Notes: a model not told the origin generated them from the sequence alone. Positions 19,901 through 31,856 are shown, numbered from the stretch's first letter. The stretch is 64,000 nucleotides of DNA from Mycoplasmopsis equigenitalium (GCF_024498255.1 NZ_CP101808.1:248001-312000), one strand, 5' to 3'. Numbers and translations: made by a program.

Positions 19901-21217
19901 TGTCAGTCAAGATCACTAAATAAATCTAAGTAATCACGATAGTTGTATTCGCTAGAAAGTTTATTTGTGTGTTCGCGAGTTGCAACAGGTGAATTAAAGT
20001 TTTTCATAAATTCAGCAAGTTCGCTTTGGTTATAGTTACTTAACGAACTAAAACCATTAACCTTAAATTTAAGGGTTTTAACTGCTTTATTAAGTTTGGC
20101 ATCGATTTCGATGCTTAAACCGGTATCGCCGCTTATTTCATGACGTGGTTCACTTAAGACTATGCTTGGGTATTTTTCTTTAATACTTTTAATGTCATAA
20201 GCAATATCACGAAAGATTTCATTAACTTCTAAGTATTCGTTTTGCATTACGGCTTCAGCAGTTTTGGCGCTGTAGTTAAGGGTAGAGTATGAATTACCAA
20301 AGTTTTCAAAGATCTTATTTAGTTCTGCTAAATCTTTTTGGTTTGCGACATAAAACCGCTAATTAAAAACTCAACATGTGATGCGTGATTACCCCGTGAA
20401 ATAGTTGCAGTAATTTTAAGTTGATCGGTATCATTAGTTGCAAAATTAAAGTATGGAGTTTGGGTAATGCTAAAGTTAATTCCGTTAGCAATTTCTTTAA
20501 TTGGTAAGCCAGTATCTGCTTCTAAATCATAATCACTAGTATACATATATTCACTAGGCACTAAATGTCCTTTGTTTTTAGTGATTATTAATTTATCATT
20601 ATTAAGCGCTTTAATCGCTTGCAAATTACCACGAAGTGTTGCCACAGCACTAGCAACACTTAAGGCATCAAGATCGTTAGCATCAAGCTTTTAAAACCAT
20701 CAATTGTAATTGGGCTAGAGTCGACTGAGGTTCCATTTTTAGCAATTAAAGTAATGGTGGCTTGTAAGCTTCCATTTTTAGCATCAAGATTATGAATATG
20801 CGAGCTAACACTATATTCATTAGGGACAACACCAATTAACTGTAAGTCCTTATTTTGAACTGTAAGGGCTTCTTTTTCCGCCTTTTTATCAACATTTAGT
20901 GATAAATTCTTAACAATAAGCTTCATTTTTTGTAATTGATCATCATTGCTTTGTTTGTTAAGGCTTAAAAAAGCAATAACAACTCCAGCAGTAATTGCGA
21001 TTGGCACACCAACAGCAATTACTGAGCTGATGATTTTTTTTGTCATGCTAGGTTGTTTTTGAATTGGTTGTTGATTATATTGTGTGTAGTATTCAGGCAA
21101 ATTTGTTGTCTGTGTTGGTTGCGGTGTCAATTGATTTGGGTTTGAGTTTTGAGTTGGCTGAAGGTCTTTGTTTTCGGTATGACTATCAGCGTTTTGATTA
21201 TGTTCTTTTTTAATCAT
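16918..21217 (-). pseudogene. Large membrane-anchored surface protein 1, two frameshifts
   Basis: A paralogue of the intact gene at 22582-26832 that would encode about 1433 aa. It has a Gln/Pro-rich N-terminus, one TM (KIISSVIAVGVPIAITAGVV), then about ten modules of 80-110 residues with Tyr/Asp-rich helices and beta strands closing in a GF motif, as in the Lipoprotein_17-type (PF04200) domain of mollicutes. Two single-base losses in A-runs break it: T4 at 20689-20692 (T5 in copy 2) and T5 at 20335-20339 (T6 in copy 2). Translation from ATG 21217 stops after 185 aa. From 20247 down to 16918 the frame is open. The 5-prime end matches gene 4, the body matches gene 2. No lipobox Cys is present, so this is a signal-anchor protein. 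Confidence 0.8.
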
Positions 21218-21763
21218 TTTTTTAACACTCCTATTTAGTGAAAGAAGTCATAGTTATGCTTGCATATCTATTAATATGTAACATAGTTACAATCTTACTT
21301 CCTACTTAAATATACAACTTTGCAAAAAAAAAAAAAAAAGCAAAAAAATGGCCAAATATCGCCCTAAAATGAAATAAATCATTTTTTAATAGTGGTTTCA
21401 AGTAACAAAAATTTTCAGTAAGTTTTTGCGCTATTTGAGGGGATATTTTTAACAAATTGATTAAAAAAACTTATAACATTTACAAAAATCAATGAAGTGT
21501 AAATCTTTGCATTTAACCGAAAAATGTTTTAAAACAGACATAGACATTAATGTGAAAAAAGAACATTTTGCAAGCGAGAAAAAAGATAAAAAAATACGCT
21601 AAATTAGGAAAATGAACGCATTTTTATTCTCAGTAAATTGCAATAAGTATCCAAGTTGCTATGAAAAAACAACAGCTTTTCATATTTTTTTTATTTTTTT
21701 AGTATTTTTTATCCCTCCAGAATACATATATAAGTGGTTATAAAAAAAGAAAAGGGGTGATCT
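21218..21763. repeat. Conserved divergent intergenic module, copy 1
   Basis: 546 nt with no gene, near-identical to 36379-36924. It holds the homopolymer promoter for the minus-strand surface gene and, at the other end, an inverted repeat TATGAAAA / TTTTCATA (21661-21682), the CAGAATACATATATAAGT promoter-like box and a ribosome site for the plus-strand coiled-coil gene. Both divergent genes would be controlled from this spacer. Confidence 0.8.
21309..21339 (-). promoter_or_regulatory. Homopolymer promoter of surface gene 1
   Basis: A 16-base A-run (21324-21339; T-run on the coding strand) lies 9 nt upstream of a TATATT box (21314-21309). A -35 hexamer at the normal 17-nt spacing would fall inside the run, so slippage should alter promoter strength. 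The ATG is 107 nt from the run. Confidence 0.6.
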
Positions 21764-22306
21764 ATGCCCAAAAATGAATTTAATTAAAGATGCAACCAAA
21801 CTAAGCAATAAGGAGGTAATGTTTATTTTAAAACGTTACTCGGATGTTGATATGTTTCAAATGATGTTAATGATCGTTTTTGAATAGTCAATGAAATTGC
21901 TAAAGAAAATATGATTCAAGTTACTAAAGATAAAGATAATAAGATTCAACAACTAGAAAACTCCATTAAATTCTTGGAAAACAAATTTGAAGTTTTTGAA
22001 GATACTTTTAATAAAAAGTTTGAGAAATTAGAAAATACATTCGAAGATTTTAAAAACATTGTTATTGGCGCTATTAATACTATCACAACAAAAATGAATG
22101 AAGGTTTTAATGAGTTAAGTCAAAGATTAGACAAAGTAGAACAAAGACTTGACAAAGTAGAACAAAGACTTGACAAAGTTGAACAAAGACTAGACAAGGA
22201 AGAACAAAGACTAGACAAGGTAGAACAAAGACTAGGTGTTTTAGAACAGGATGTTTTAATCCTTAAACAAGATGTTTCGGGTCTTAAAAAACTTCACAAT
22301 TTATAA
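21764..22306 (+). pseudogene. Coiled-coil gene copy 2, rearranged 5-prime end
   Basis: The ATG at 21764 (good ribosome site AAAGGGGTGATCT) reads MPKNEFN and hits TAA. Compared with copy 3 a 14-nt block (AATGCACTTTATAA) is missing just after codon 5. A 37-codon frame from ATG 21774 continues the copy-3-type N-terminal domain to TAG 21885-21887. After a copy-3/copy-1 junction at AATGATGTT (about 21860) the copy-1-type coiled coil is open only from ATG 21911 (131 aa), with six QRLDxxE heptads. Without suppression only the truncated coiled coil could be made, and it lacks a good ribosome site. Confidence 0.75.
22121..22246 (+). repeat. Six 21-bp in-frame tandem repeats (QRLDxxE heptads)
   Basis: Six units from 22121. 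They differ from each other at few bases and include one KEE and one GVLE variant. Two more units are present than in copy 1. Confidence 0.9.
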
Positions 22307-22327
22307 GCTAGTAAACTAGTTAAAATT

Positions 22328-22358
22328 AAAAAACCGCCAAATGTGCGGTTTTTTGTTT
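22328..22358 (+). terminator. Terminator of coiled-coil copy 2
   Basis: The same hairpin as at 16662-16692: AAAAAACCGC (22328-22337) with GCGGTTTTTT (22345-22354). Confidence 0.85.
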
Positions 22359-22533
22359 AATAAGTTTGAATTTGTGTTGATCACATTAAGCAACTATTAG
22401 TACTTTATAGTTATTGATTTTAGATAGTTAATAGCGCTTATAATCTTATCGATTGCATAAATAGCGTTAAATTGATTAAATAAACAAATTTAAACTGTTT
22501 AAAAAGTAAAGAAGAAGTTGAAAAGCATAAAAA

Positions 22534-22568
22534 AACACAAATTCAAGTGAAAGTGTTGAATTTGTGTT
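22534..22568 (-). terminator. Hairpin ending large surface gene 2
   Basis: 13-bp arms AACACAAATTCAA (22534-22546) and TTGAATTTGTGTT (22556-22568). They lie just downstream of the surface gene 2 stop codon on the minus strand. Confidence 0.75.
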
Positions 22569-22581
22569 GAAAATATATTCA

Positions 22582-25500
22582 TTATGCTTTTCCGTTTTTA
22601 CGTGTTGTGGCAGCGCTTTTTGATAAAACAAAGTAGTATTCAATATATACTTTGTATGGAAAATCACCTTTTTTTATAAAAACTATGGGATTATTAGCAA
22701 CTTTTATAGTATTATAATCTGATAATATATTTTTGTAAATTGTTTGATTCATATATGTATATTTAATATTGATTAATGCTTTAATTTTATCGTACATTGG
22801 ACCATAATTCTTATTGTAAAAAATCTCACCACGATTAACATATAATAGGTTCTTAAGATTAGCAGCGGCTTTTCTTAAACTAGGAGAAAGCAACCTTGTT
22901 TTTGCATAAGTATCGTATGTTATTTTATTATTAATAATATCCTTAACTAGAAGTATTGGAGGGTATTTATTAAGATTTGTACTTTCATCAAATTCATTTA
23001 TTTCATACTTAGCAATCTCATATTCAACCTTTATATTTTCTGCTCCTTTAGGAAAAGAAGGTTTAATTATGTAGTTAACTTGAAAATCGTCACTTTCTCT
23101 AGGATCGCCGGAATTTGCGGAGGTATTAAAATTATTATTTACAGCTTGAAATGAGAAATCGCTATTATCATACACTCCTCTTCATGCTCTTGTGGTTTTA
23201 AAGTAACCAAAATCAGATGCATCAAATAATTTATCAACAATTGGCTTAATATCACTAGTTGGAATCTGTTTAAGCTTTTCTTGTGAAGTAAGTGAATTGC
23301 CGTTTTCGGTATAGGTTACATTATAGTAAACATCTAATAAATGATTAGTGTCATTTGCATTTTTTCGGATTAATGATACCTGGAATTTATTATCAATTGC
23401 ACCGCTATCTTTAGTAGTAAACAATATATCACCATCAGGTACCTGTGAAGGCAATTTTGCCCGGTAGGCTCCTTCAATCATTTCGCCGTTATTTATTAAC
23501 TTAACATCGAGTTTCTTATTAATAAATTCGTTGATTTTATCTTCAAGATATCGTTTACTTTTCTTGCTGTAAAATCCAGTCATAATGACATTAAAGACTT
23601 TTGTAGTATTACCATAAATTGCTTTTAGACTAATTGTTTTGGTACCGTTATCATCATCGTCAATAACATAAACAGCATTATTAAGTTCAAGTCTTAAGGC
23701 GCGATTATTATTGTTGACTTGGTATTTAGTAGTGATTTCTTGTGCTTTAACTTCTAGTTTTTTGGCACCATCATTAATAATTTTATTAACATCGCTGTAG
23801 GATACATCTATTGGGAATGCTTTGCTATTGTTCATTGTTGTAAACTGATTATTTGTAAAGTTATTAACATACTCAAACAATACTTTTTCTTCAAACTGTG
23901 TACTAGTAATAAAACCGCGAACATTAATTTTTAGCGTTGCTTTGATTGTGCTATCTTGTTTTGATTTAACTTCTAAATTAACTTCTTTAACATCACCGTT
24001 AGTTGTTTGAGAAATTAGATTAATTAAAACATTATTAGCTGTTTCTTGTGCGCTTAAGTCACAGTTAGTATCGGCTTTAAGCTCTTCTTTGCTAAGGTAA
24101 TCGACTTCGCTTGCGTGTTTTGTGTTGTTAAGTAAGGTTGTATAGTCTTTCTTAAAGCTATTAACAAAATCATTGATTCTTTTAACTTCGGTTTCGCGAC
24201 TAGTAGTAAAGCCGGTAATAGTAATGGCATGACTACGTTCATAACCATTAATACTTAAAGTTAAAAATACTTTTTTGGTTGCTTTAGCATCATCATTTTG
24301 AGCTACTCTATTTTTATCAAAATTAATATTAACTTTTGGTGTTAGGGCGCTTAAGTTAATTCCCAAATCAGTTGCTAATTCATTAACAGTTGCATAATCT
24401 ACAGTGCTAGGAATTTCGTTTTGGTGTGTTTGGGTTGGATAAGTTGTTTGCAACTGATTAATAACAGCATCAAGTTGAGCGTTAGCACGAGCGCTAGGAG
24501 TTGTAAATCCTTTTGCAACAAAGAATTCATCATAGTGTTGGGCACCAAGAACAATATCAAGGCTGATAATCATTGTTCCAGCTTCGTCATTTGCTTTTTT
24601 GTTTTTGATTGCAATTAGTGCACCGTTAGCTGTTGCTAATTGTTCAAGGTTTGTTGATAAATCGGCATCAATTTCGGCAATATCGGTGTATAAATCACTT
24701 GCTTCGCTTGGTAATTTATTGGCATATTTAGTTGTTGTATACTCTTCATTAATAGCAAGTTTGATCTTTTTAACTGTTTCATTAGTAACAACTTGGTTGG
24801 TTTTAAAGCCTTCAACTGTAATAATGATGTTGGCGCTTTCATTACCTAATTTAACATTAAATGAAACAGTTCTAGAACCATCATCATTCGAAACTGTATA
24901 AAAACTTTCAAAGCTTACACCTGGATATTTACTTTTAATATTGGCAAAATTAATTTGCACATCGTTAGCAAAAGCTTCAAAATTGTCGTAAGCAGATAAA
25001 GGATCGTTAGTTCCCTTATCGGTGTGATTTTTAGTTGTTTGGTTTTTGTTACCAATTTCAGCAACAATTTTTGGTAAGGTTTGCTTGTGTGATTCGTTGG
25101 CAGTTAAAAAACCTTCAACGATTACATCTTTGGTTTTTACTTGTCCAGCAATTTTAGCTTCAAGGGTTACTTGTTTGCTACCGTTTTGGGCAAAGACACC
25201 TTCATTATTTTGTGCTTTAACACCAAGCGTGATGTTAAAACGAGCCGCAAGCGAGCGTAAATTAGATTTGGTATCTTCATCAAGGCTTACAATGTCATAG
25301 TTTACAGCGCTTGGCACTTTATCACTATGATTATTGGTGTAAAGAATATCAGGAACTTGGTCAAAGAATTGTTTAAAGATGTAATCAGCATATTCAGCAT
25401 TAGTCTTAAAGTTGGTGATTTTAATTTGTTTAGTTAGCTGCGCTGAGTTTTTAGTTAAGATGATAGTAACTAGTTTAACGCCGTCTTGGTTGGTTGAGTT

Positions 25501-26832
25501 ACCAAGGGTGATCGTAATGCCTTTAGCTTTTGCTTCTTGGTCAAAATGTCAGTCAAGATCACTAAATAAATCTAAGTAATCACGATAGTTGTATTCGCTA
25601 GAAAGTTTATTTGTGTGTTCGCGAGTTGCAACAGGTGAATTAAAGTTTTTCATAAATTCAGCAAGTTCGCTTTGGTTATAGTTACTCAATGAACTAAAAC
25701 CATTAACCTTAAATTTAAGGGTTTTAACTGCTTTATTAAGTTTGGCATCGATTTCGATGCTTAAACCGGTATCGCCGCTTATTTCATGACGTGGTTCACT
25801 TAAGACTATGCTTGGGTATTTTTCTTTAATACTTTTAATGTCATAAGCAATATCACGAAAGATTTCATTAACTTCTAAGTATTCGTTTTGCATTACGGCT
25901 TCAGCAGTTTTGGCGCTGTAGTTAAGGGTAGAGTATGAATTACCAAAGTTTTCAAAGATCTTATTTAGTTCTGCTAAATCTTTTTTGGTTTGCGACATAA
26001 AACCGCTAATTAAAAACTCAACATGTGATGCGTGTTTACCCCGTGAAATAGTTGCGGTAATTTTAAGTTGGTCGGTGTCATTAGTTGCAAAATTAAAGTA
26101 TGGAGTTTGGGTAATGCTAAAGTTAATTCCGTTAGCAATTTCTTTAATTGGTAAGCCAGTATCTGCTTCTAAATCATAATCACTAGTATACATATATTCA
26201 CTAGGCACTAAATGTCCTTTGTTTTTAGTGATTATTAATTTATCATTATTAAGCGCTTTAATCGCTTGCAAATTACCACGAAGTGTTGCCACAGCGCTAG
26301 CAACACTTAAGGCATCAAGATCGTTAGCATCAAGCTTTTTAAAACCATCAATTGTAATTGGGCTAGAGTCGACTGAGGTTCCATTTTTAGCAATTAAAGT
26401 AATGGTGGCTTGTAAGCTTCCATTTTTAGCATCAAGATTATGAATATGCGAGCTAAAACTATATTCATTAGGGACAACACCAATTAACTGTAAGTCCTTA
26501 TTTTGAACTGTAAGGGCTTCTTTTTCCGCCTTTTTTTCAACATTTAGTGATAAATTCTTAACAATAAGCTTCATTTTTTGTAATTGATCATCATTGCTTT
26601 GTTTGTTAAGGTTTAAAAAAGCAATAACAACTCCGGCAGTAATTGCAACTGGTACACCAACAGCGATTACTGAACTAATGATTCTTTTTGTCATGCTAGG
26701 TTGTTTTTGAATTGGTTGTTGGTAAGGAGCGGCTTGGGTTTGGTATGGTTGTAAATATGTAGTAGGTTGTATTTGTGGCACATTACTTGTTACATCAATA
26801 TTTTGGTTATCTTGGTTATGTTTATTATTCAT
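22582..26832 (-). CDS. Large membrane-anchored surface protein 2 (intact)
   Basis: A 1416-aa protein with TGA-encoded Trp throughout. Residues 1-45 are hydrophilic and Gln/Pro-rich, and a TM lies at about 50-75 (ISSVIAVGVPVAITAGVVIAFLNL) with no Cys after it, so the N-terminus stays inside and the rest is outside. About ten modules follow, each opening with a helix containing YxTxxHxNKLPS-like sequence and closing with beta strands and a GF (VKGFxT, ITGFTT, VEGFLT), matching Lipoprotein_17-type domains. The C-terminal 190 residues form a different domain ending in LSKSAATTRKNGKA. Ligand and function are unknown; a variable surface antigen or adhesin is the likely role (inference). An AAGGAGG site sits 21 nt before ATG, separated by a small inverted repeat. 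Confidence 0.85.
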
Positions 26833-26899
26833 TTTTATAGGTTATGAGACCTAACCTCCTTGTTTTTATTAAATAATAATTTATTATTATGACAATTTG

Positions 26900-26936
26900 A
26901 TTATATTATTTTCTCTTACAAAAAAAAAAAAAAAAA
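26900..26936 (-). promoter_or_regulatory. Homopolymer promoter of surface gene 2
   Basis: A perfect TATAAT on the minus strand (26905-26900) is preceded, 14 nt further upstream, by a 17-base T-run (A17 at 26920-26936 on the plus strand). The -35 position falls inside the run. This recalls the poly(A)-controlled vlp promoters of Mycoplasma hyorhinis. The run could also serve as the U-tract of the upstream CCCG...CGGG terminator. Confidence 0.65.
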
Positions 26937-26942
26937 GCAAAA

Positions 26943-27009
26943 AACCCGAAAATTGCGGGCAAAAAATATAAAAAAACACAAATTCAAGCGAAAGTGTTGA
27001 ATTTGTGTT
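26943..27009 (-). terminator. Two hairpins ending large surface gene 3
   Basis: The first is the 13-bp arm pair AACACAAATTCAA (26975-26987) / TTGAATTTGTGTT (26997-27009). The second is CCCG (26945-26948) / CGGG (26956-26959), followed on the minus strand by T-runs. They insulate gene 2 from gene 3. Confidence 0.7.
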
Positions 27010-27032
27010 GGAATTACTGCTAATTACTTCTT

Positions 27033-30000
27033 TTATTTTTTGCCGTCTTCACGTGCTATTGCATTTTCTTTAGAAATGTCGAAGTAATAGTTAATGTAGA
27101 ATTTATTATTTTGTTTTGTAAAGACTCCTATATTTGTATCTAAATCAACTACCGGCGTTGATGAACGAATAGATTTATAGTATTTTTTACCTAAAAAATC
27201 AAATGTTACATTAATTCAAAGGGTTGGTTCGTCATGGATGTAGCCCTTGCCTTTTACGTTAATTTGAGCTTGGTAAAAAACGTCTGCCATACCGTCGTGG
27301 TCCAAACCAGGGATAGGATTATTTTCAACAGCAAAACGTCCTAGTCTTACACCATGACAAGCGCCATACAACGCTTGGTCAGAAGTGCTGCTATATGATT
27401 TGTATCTCGTTTTTAATTCGCCACCACTGGTATTACCAGGCTCAAAATCTGTTGCATAGGCAACACCAACATGTTCTAAAGAACTCGATATGTCACCGTT
27501 GTAATAATAAGGAATAAGTTTGTTGTTTTGAATTTCGCTCAACACACCACGATACGCACCATAATTAATTTTATCAAGTAAATATATCATATCCCCCGCC
27601 ATTCCTGGCTCGGTTACTATAGTATTTTCCATTTCATATGCAGTATAGGTAGTATCCGTTTTATATTCTACTTTTGCAATATCAAAGGAAATATTCATTG
27701 TGTTTGGTTTTCAAGTACTCGTAATATAATTTATGCTCAAATCATTTGCTTCCAAATTATCTTTTAGATTTATAAAATCGGTATGTCTTGGTATTGCGAC
27801 CTCGAATAAATTCATTTTTGTTTCGTAATCACCACGGACGTCATAACCTCTTGTTAGTTTTACATAACCAAAATTAGAATTTTCAAAGAAATCATTTACT
27901 ACTTTTTGAGGATCGCCTGTTTTAATTATTTGCGTTACTTTTTGTGTCGCAGAGTCGCCATCTTTGGAAATTGTTACGTTTAGATCAACACTGATTTGTA
28001 GGGTATGGTCATCACGAACAATGTTGGACAAACTAACGTTAAATCAAGACTCGATTGCCGAACCATTTTTTTTCCCAAAAATAATATCTTCATTACGCAC
28101 TGCGCTAGGAAGATTTTGCATATAACGATCATCAACAGGGTTGCCGTTATTTTTTAACATTGCTTTTAATTCATTATTAATGAAGTCGTTAAGTTGTTTC
28201 TTTAATAATGTATTATGTGTTGCTGCATTGCTGTAGCCAGTAAAAGTGATTGAAAAATCTTTGGTACTTTGTCCATAACTTACTCGTAAGTGAATATTTT
28301 TTGTTCCCGAATTTTTATCGTCAATATCTGTTTTTGTATTATCAAGCGCAAGTGAGATTTGGCGGGCATTATTTGCTTTATATTTTTCTGTTATTTCATG
28401 CGCTTTTGTTTTAAGTGTGTTGGCACCATCATTAAAAATAGCATTGATGTTGTTATATTTAACACTGGCTGGTAAATTATTTTTATTGTTAATTGTTGTA
28501 AATTGGGTATTACGGAAAATAGACAAGTATTCATCAAGAACTTTTTCTTCAAATTTAGCTTGTGACAAGTAACCTGCGAATGTAATTGTGAATTCTTTAA
28601 CCTCATTACCATATCTGGCTTTTAAGTGAATTACCTTGGTTGCGGCATCGATATCATCGATATCAGCAATGCCGTTATTAAGCTCAAGTGTAATTTGACG
28701 ATTATTATCGTTATTTTGGTATTTAGTCGAAGTTTCCTCTGCTTTTACTTCAAGGCCTTTAGCGCCATCATTATAGATTTCATTTAGAGTATTATATTTA
28801 ACGTTTTTTACATAGGTTTGCGTGTACTTAAGGGTTGTGAAGTTGCTCGTAAAGTTAGCAATATATTCATTAAGCACATTGCGTTCAAAGATATTTGTTG
28901 CTAAAAAGCCTTGAATGGTAATTGTGGCACTGCGACTAATAGTTGGCTTTGCTGCTGACTTAACATTTAAATTAAATTCAATAAATCCCTCGCCGATTGT
29001 CCCTTTACTAAAATCAATTAATAAACCTAGCTCCGATTCTTTTTGACTTAAATCAAGACCGATATCATTTTTAATATCAGCTTTAGTTTGGTATAAGACT
29101 TGGGTGTTGTGAGTGTTTTTGTAAAGTGTAGTTGTGTATTCTTTTGTCAAGCCATTGACAAAATCATCAACAACCTTGTTATGTAATTGTTCCTCATTAC
29201 TAAAACCAGTAATTAGAATGCGATGACTTCGTACATGACCATCTTTGGCTATGTTTAGATAAATTTGTTTGGTTCCATTAGTATCATCATTAACTTCTGG
29301 TTTGGTGTTATCGATTTCGATTGTAATATCGTTATTACCATTGTTTCTGGTAATGCCAGCATAATCAATTCCTAAATCAGCGCATAAGTCTGCTGCATTG
29401 GCGTATTTAACTTTGCTAGGTATTTTTTTAGTATGGGTAGTTGTTGCGTAGGTTGAGTTTAGTTTAGCAATTACTGAATCAAGAACCTTATTGATGTAAA
29501 TATCTCTGGTTCAGAAACCGGTAATGGTAAAGCGTTCTTCGTAATCTTTACCATTATAATTAATGTTTAAGGTAATAATCATTAAACCATTGTTTTGATC
29601 GGTTGTTTCATTTTTAGCGCTAATGGTTGCGTGGTATGTTTGTCCTAAGGTACTAAGGGTTGTGCCTAAATCAGCATCATATTTTGCAAGATTCTTACTA
29701 TATAAGGTGGTTGCTGGTAACTGTTTTGTGTGTTTTGTTGTTACATAAGTATCATTAATAGCGTTTCTAATTCGTTTAACGTTTTCTTCAACTGCTACAG
29801 CATCGTTAAGGAAACCGTTAATGCGAATTGTGCGAACAGAGTGTTCTTTTCCTAAACGTACAGTAAACGAAACGGTACGGAAACCATCTTCGTTGTTTAG
29901 AGTGTGGAAACTTTCGAATTTTAAATCAGGGTATCTGCTTTTAAGACTAGCAAAATTGATTTGCACATCATTGGCAAAATCATCAAAAGTATTGTATTGT

Positions 30001-31856
30001 GAATCAGGTTCGCTAGCACCACGGTTAGTGTATTTTTTGGTTGTTTGTGGCGCATTGCCAATTGCGGCCAAAATCTTTGGAAAATCAATTTTATTCGCTT
30101 CGCCTTTAGTTAAAAAGCCTTCAACAACAATGTCTTTGGTTTTTGTTAGTGAACCTAACTGTACTTCTAAGGTAACTTGTTTAAATCCGTTTTCAGCAAA
30201 TGTACCACTATTATTTTGCGCTTTAATACTAATGGTTAAACCATAATCTTTAGCAACATTAGTAAAGTTAAAGTGGGTATCAGATTCAAGCTCATTAAGG
30301 TTATAGTCAACATCTTTTGGCTGTTGCTTTGTGTGTTTTGTGGTAAATAAAGGACTAGGGATTTGCTCAAAGAAAGTATTAAAGTTATCTTCGGCAAACT
30401 GTGTTAAAGTTTTAAAACCAGTAACACGTAATAAAACTTTAACTTCGGCTTGGTTTTTGCCTAAGATAATTTCAACAATCTTTTCACCAGCATCGTCATT
30501 GTTTTGTTGCGACTTTAAATCAATTGTGATATTTCTTGTTTGTGCTTCAGCCTCAAAGTGTCAGTCAAGATCACTAAATAAATCTAAGTAATCACGGTAA
30601 GTATATGCTTTTGGTAAACGGTTAGTGTAGTATCTTGTTGCAACCGGACTAATGAATTTTTTGGCAAATTCATTAAGTTCAGTCCGGTTGTATTGTTTAA
30701 GAGAACTAAAGCCACTAACTTCAAAAACAAGTGCTTTTGTTGCATTACCTAGTTTAGCATTAATGCTGACTTCAAGCGCAGTGTCGCCACTAATTTTGAA
30801 TTGTGGTGCTTCAAATGAAAGTTCAGGGTTTGCTGTTTTTACACTAGCGATATCAAAGTTAATATCAGCAAAGATCTTGTTTAAGTCCAAGTATTCATTT
30901 TGTGAAACTTGTTCGTTAGTTTTGGTGTCGTAGTGAATTGTTGTGTATGATTTACCAAGCGAACTAAAGATTGAATCAAGGGTTTGCAGATCCATTTTGG
31001 TTTGTGACATAAAGCCATCAATGTAGAAAATAACTTGTGATTTTACACTTCCGCTACTAATTGTTGCGATGATTTGTAATTGATCAACTTCTTTGGTTAC
31101 GGGATTGTAGTGTGGACGTTGAATAATCTCAATTACCACATTGTTATCAGCCTCAATTTTGGTAATTGGCAACTGTGTATCGTTTTCAAGTTCAGTGGAA
31201 TTGTTATAAACAAGGTCGTTAACAACAGTGTTTTTGTGGTTAGCGGTAATGATCTTTTTATCAGTATTTTTGTTTTTTGTAGCTTTAATATTGTTTCTTA
31301 ATGAGGTTACAGCACTAAGCGCTGCCATTACATTGGCATCATCATATTTGATTTCTTTAAACCCGCCAATACTAATTTCTTTTTCAAAGACGCGGCCTTC
31401 TTTGGTCACAATTCGTACAGAAACAAGCATTGTGTTATTTTTATAATCAAGTTCGGTAATGTTGCAGTGTGCACTACAATCTTTAGGAACAATCCCTTTT
31501 AATTTAAGATCGCTATCATTAATATCAAGTAGATATTTATCTTGTTTATCTTCAATTTCAACATTTAATCCATTCAAGCTAGAACTCATTTGATTAGCTA
31601 GTTTAGGATCGCTTTGTTCTTTTTTCTTGCTTGCTCCTAAAAATCCACCAACAATCGCGGCTGTAATGACAACCGGAATCCCAATAGCAATTACTGAGCT
31701 AACAATTTTCTTAGTAAGACTAGATCTAGGTGCCGGTTGGGGAGATAGTGGCGGCTGGTGAAGCGGCACTATTTGGGTTGGTTGTTGAAAATATTGAGTA
31801 GGTTGTTGCGGTTGTTGTTCGGCAACGCTTGGAATATTATTTGGTTTTTGATTCAT
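27033..31856 (-). CDS. Large membrane-anchored surface protein 3
   Basis: A 1607-aa paralogue, open throughout with TGA as Trp. The N-terminus (about 45 residues) is Gln/Pro-rich, and the TM is at about 50-72 (KIVSSVIAIGIPVVITAAIV). The same GF-ending modules follow; it is the longest of the four, with two consecutive near-identical modules around 28390-28800 (YLSQAKFEEKVLDEYL and FLATNIFERNVLNEYI type). The C-terminal domain ends FDISKENAIAREDGKK, like the other paralogues. It begins 31 nt after the gene 4 stop with a GAAAGGAAAA site and has no homopolymer promoter of its own, so it is probably co-transcribed from gene 4. Confidence 0.85.

Larger units (their letters stand above)
16236..21073. 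repeat. 5.6-kb tandem duplication, unit 1
   Basis: Bases 16236-21073 are near-identical and collinear with 21860-26721 (offset 5624-5648). The unit covers most of a coiled-coil gene, two terminators and almost all of a large surface gene. Homology begins at AATGATGTTAATG and ends at GGTTGTTG. Confidence 0.85.
21860..26721. repeat. 5.6-kb tandem duplication, unit 2
   Basis: The partner of 16236-21073. Unit 2 keeps the intact surface gene reading frame. Divergence is concentrated in the last 180 codons, where the C-terminal domains differ at many residues, while the terminators and the first part are almost identical. Confidence 0.85.
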
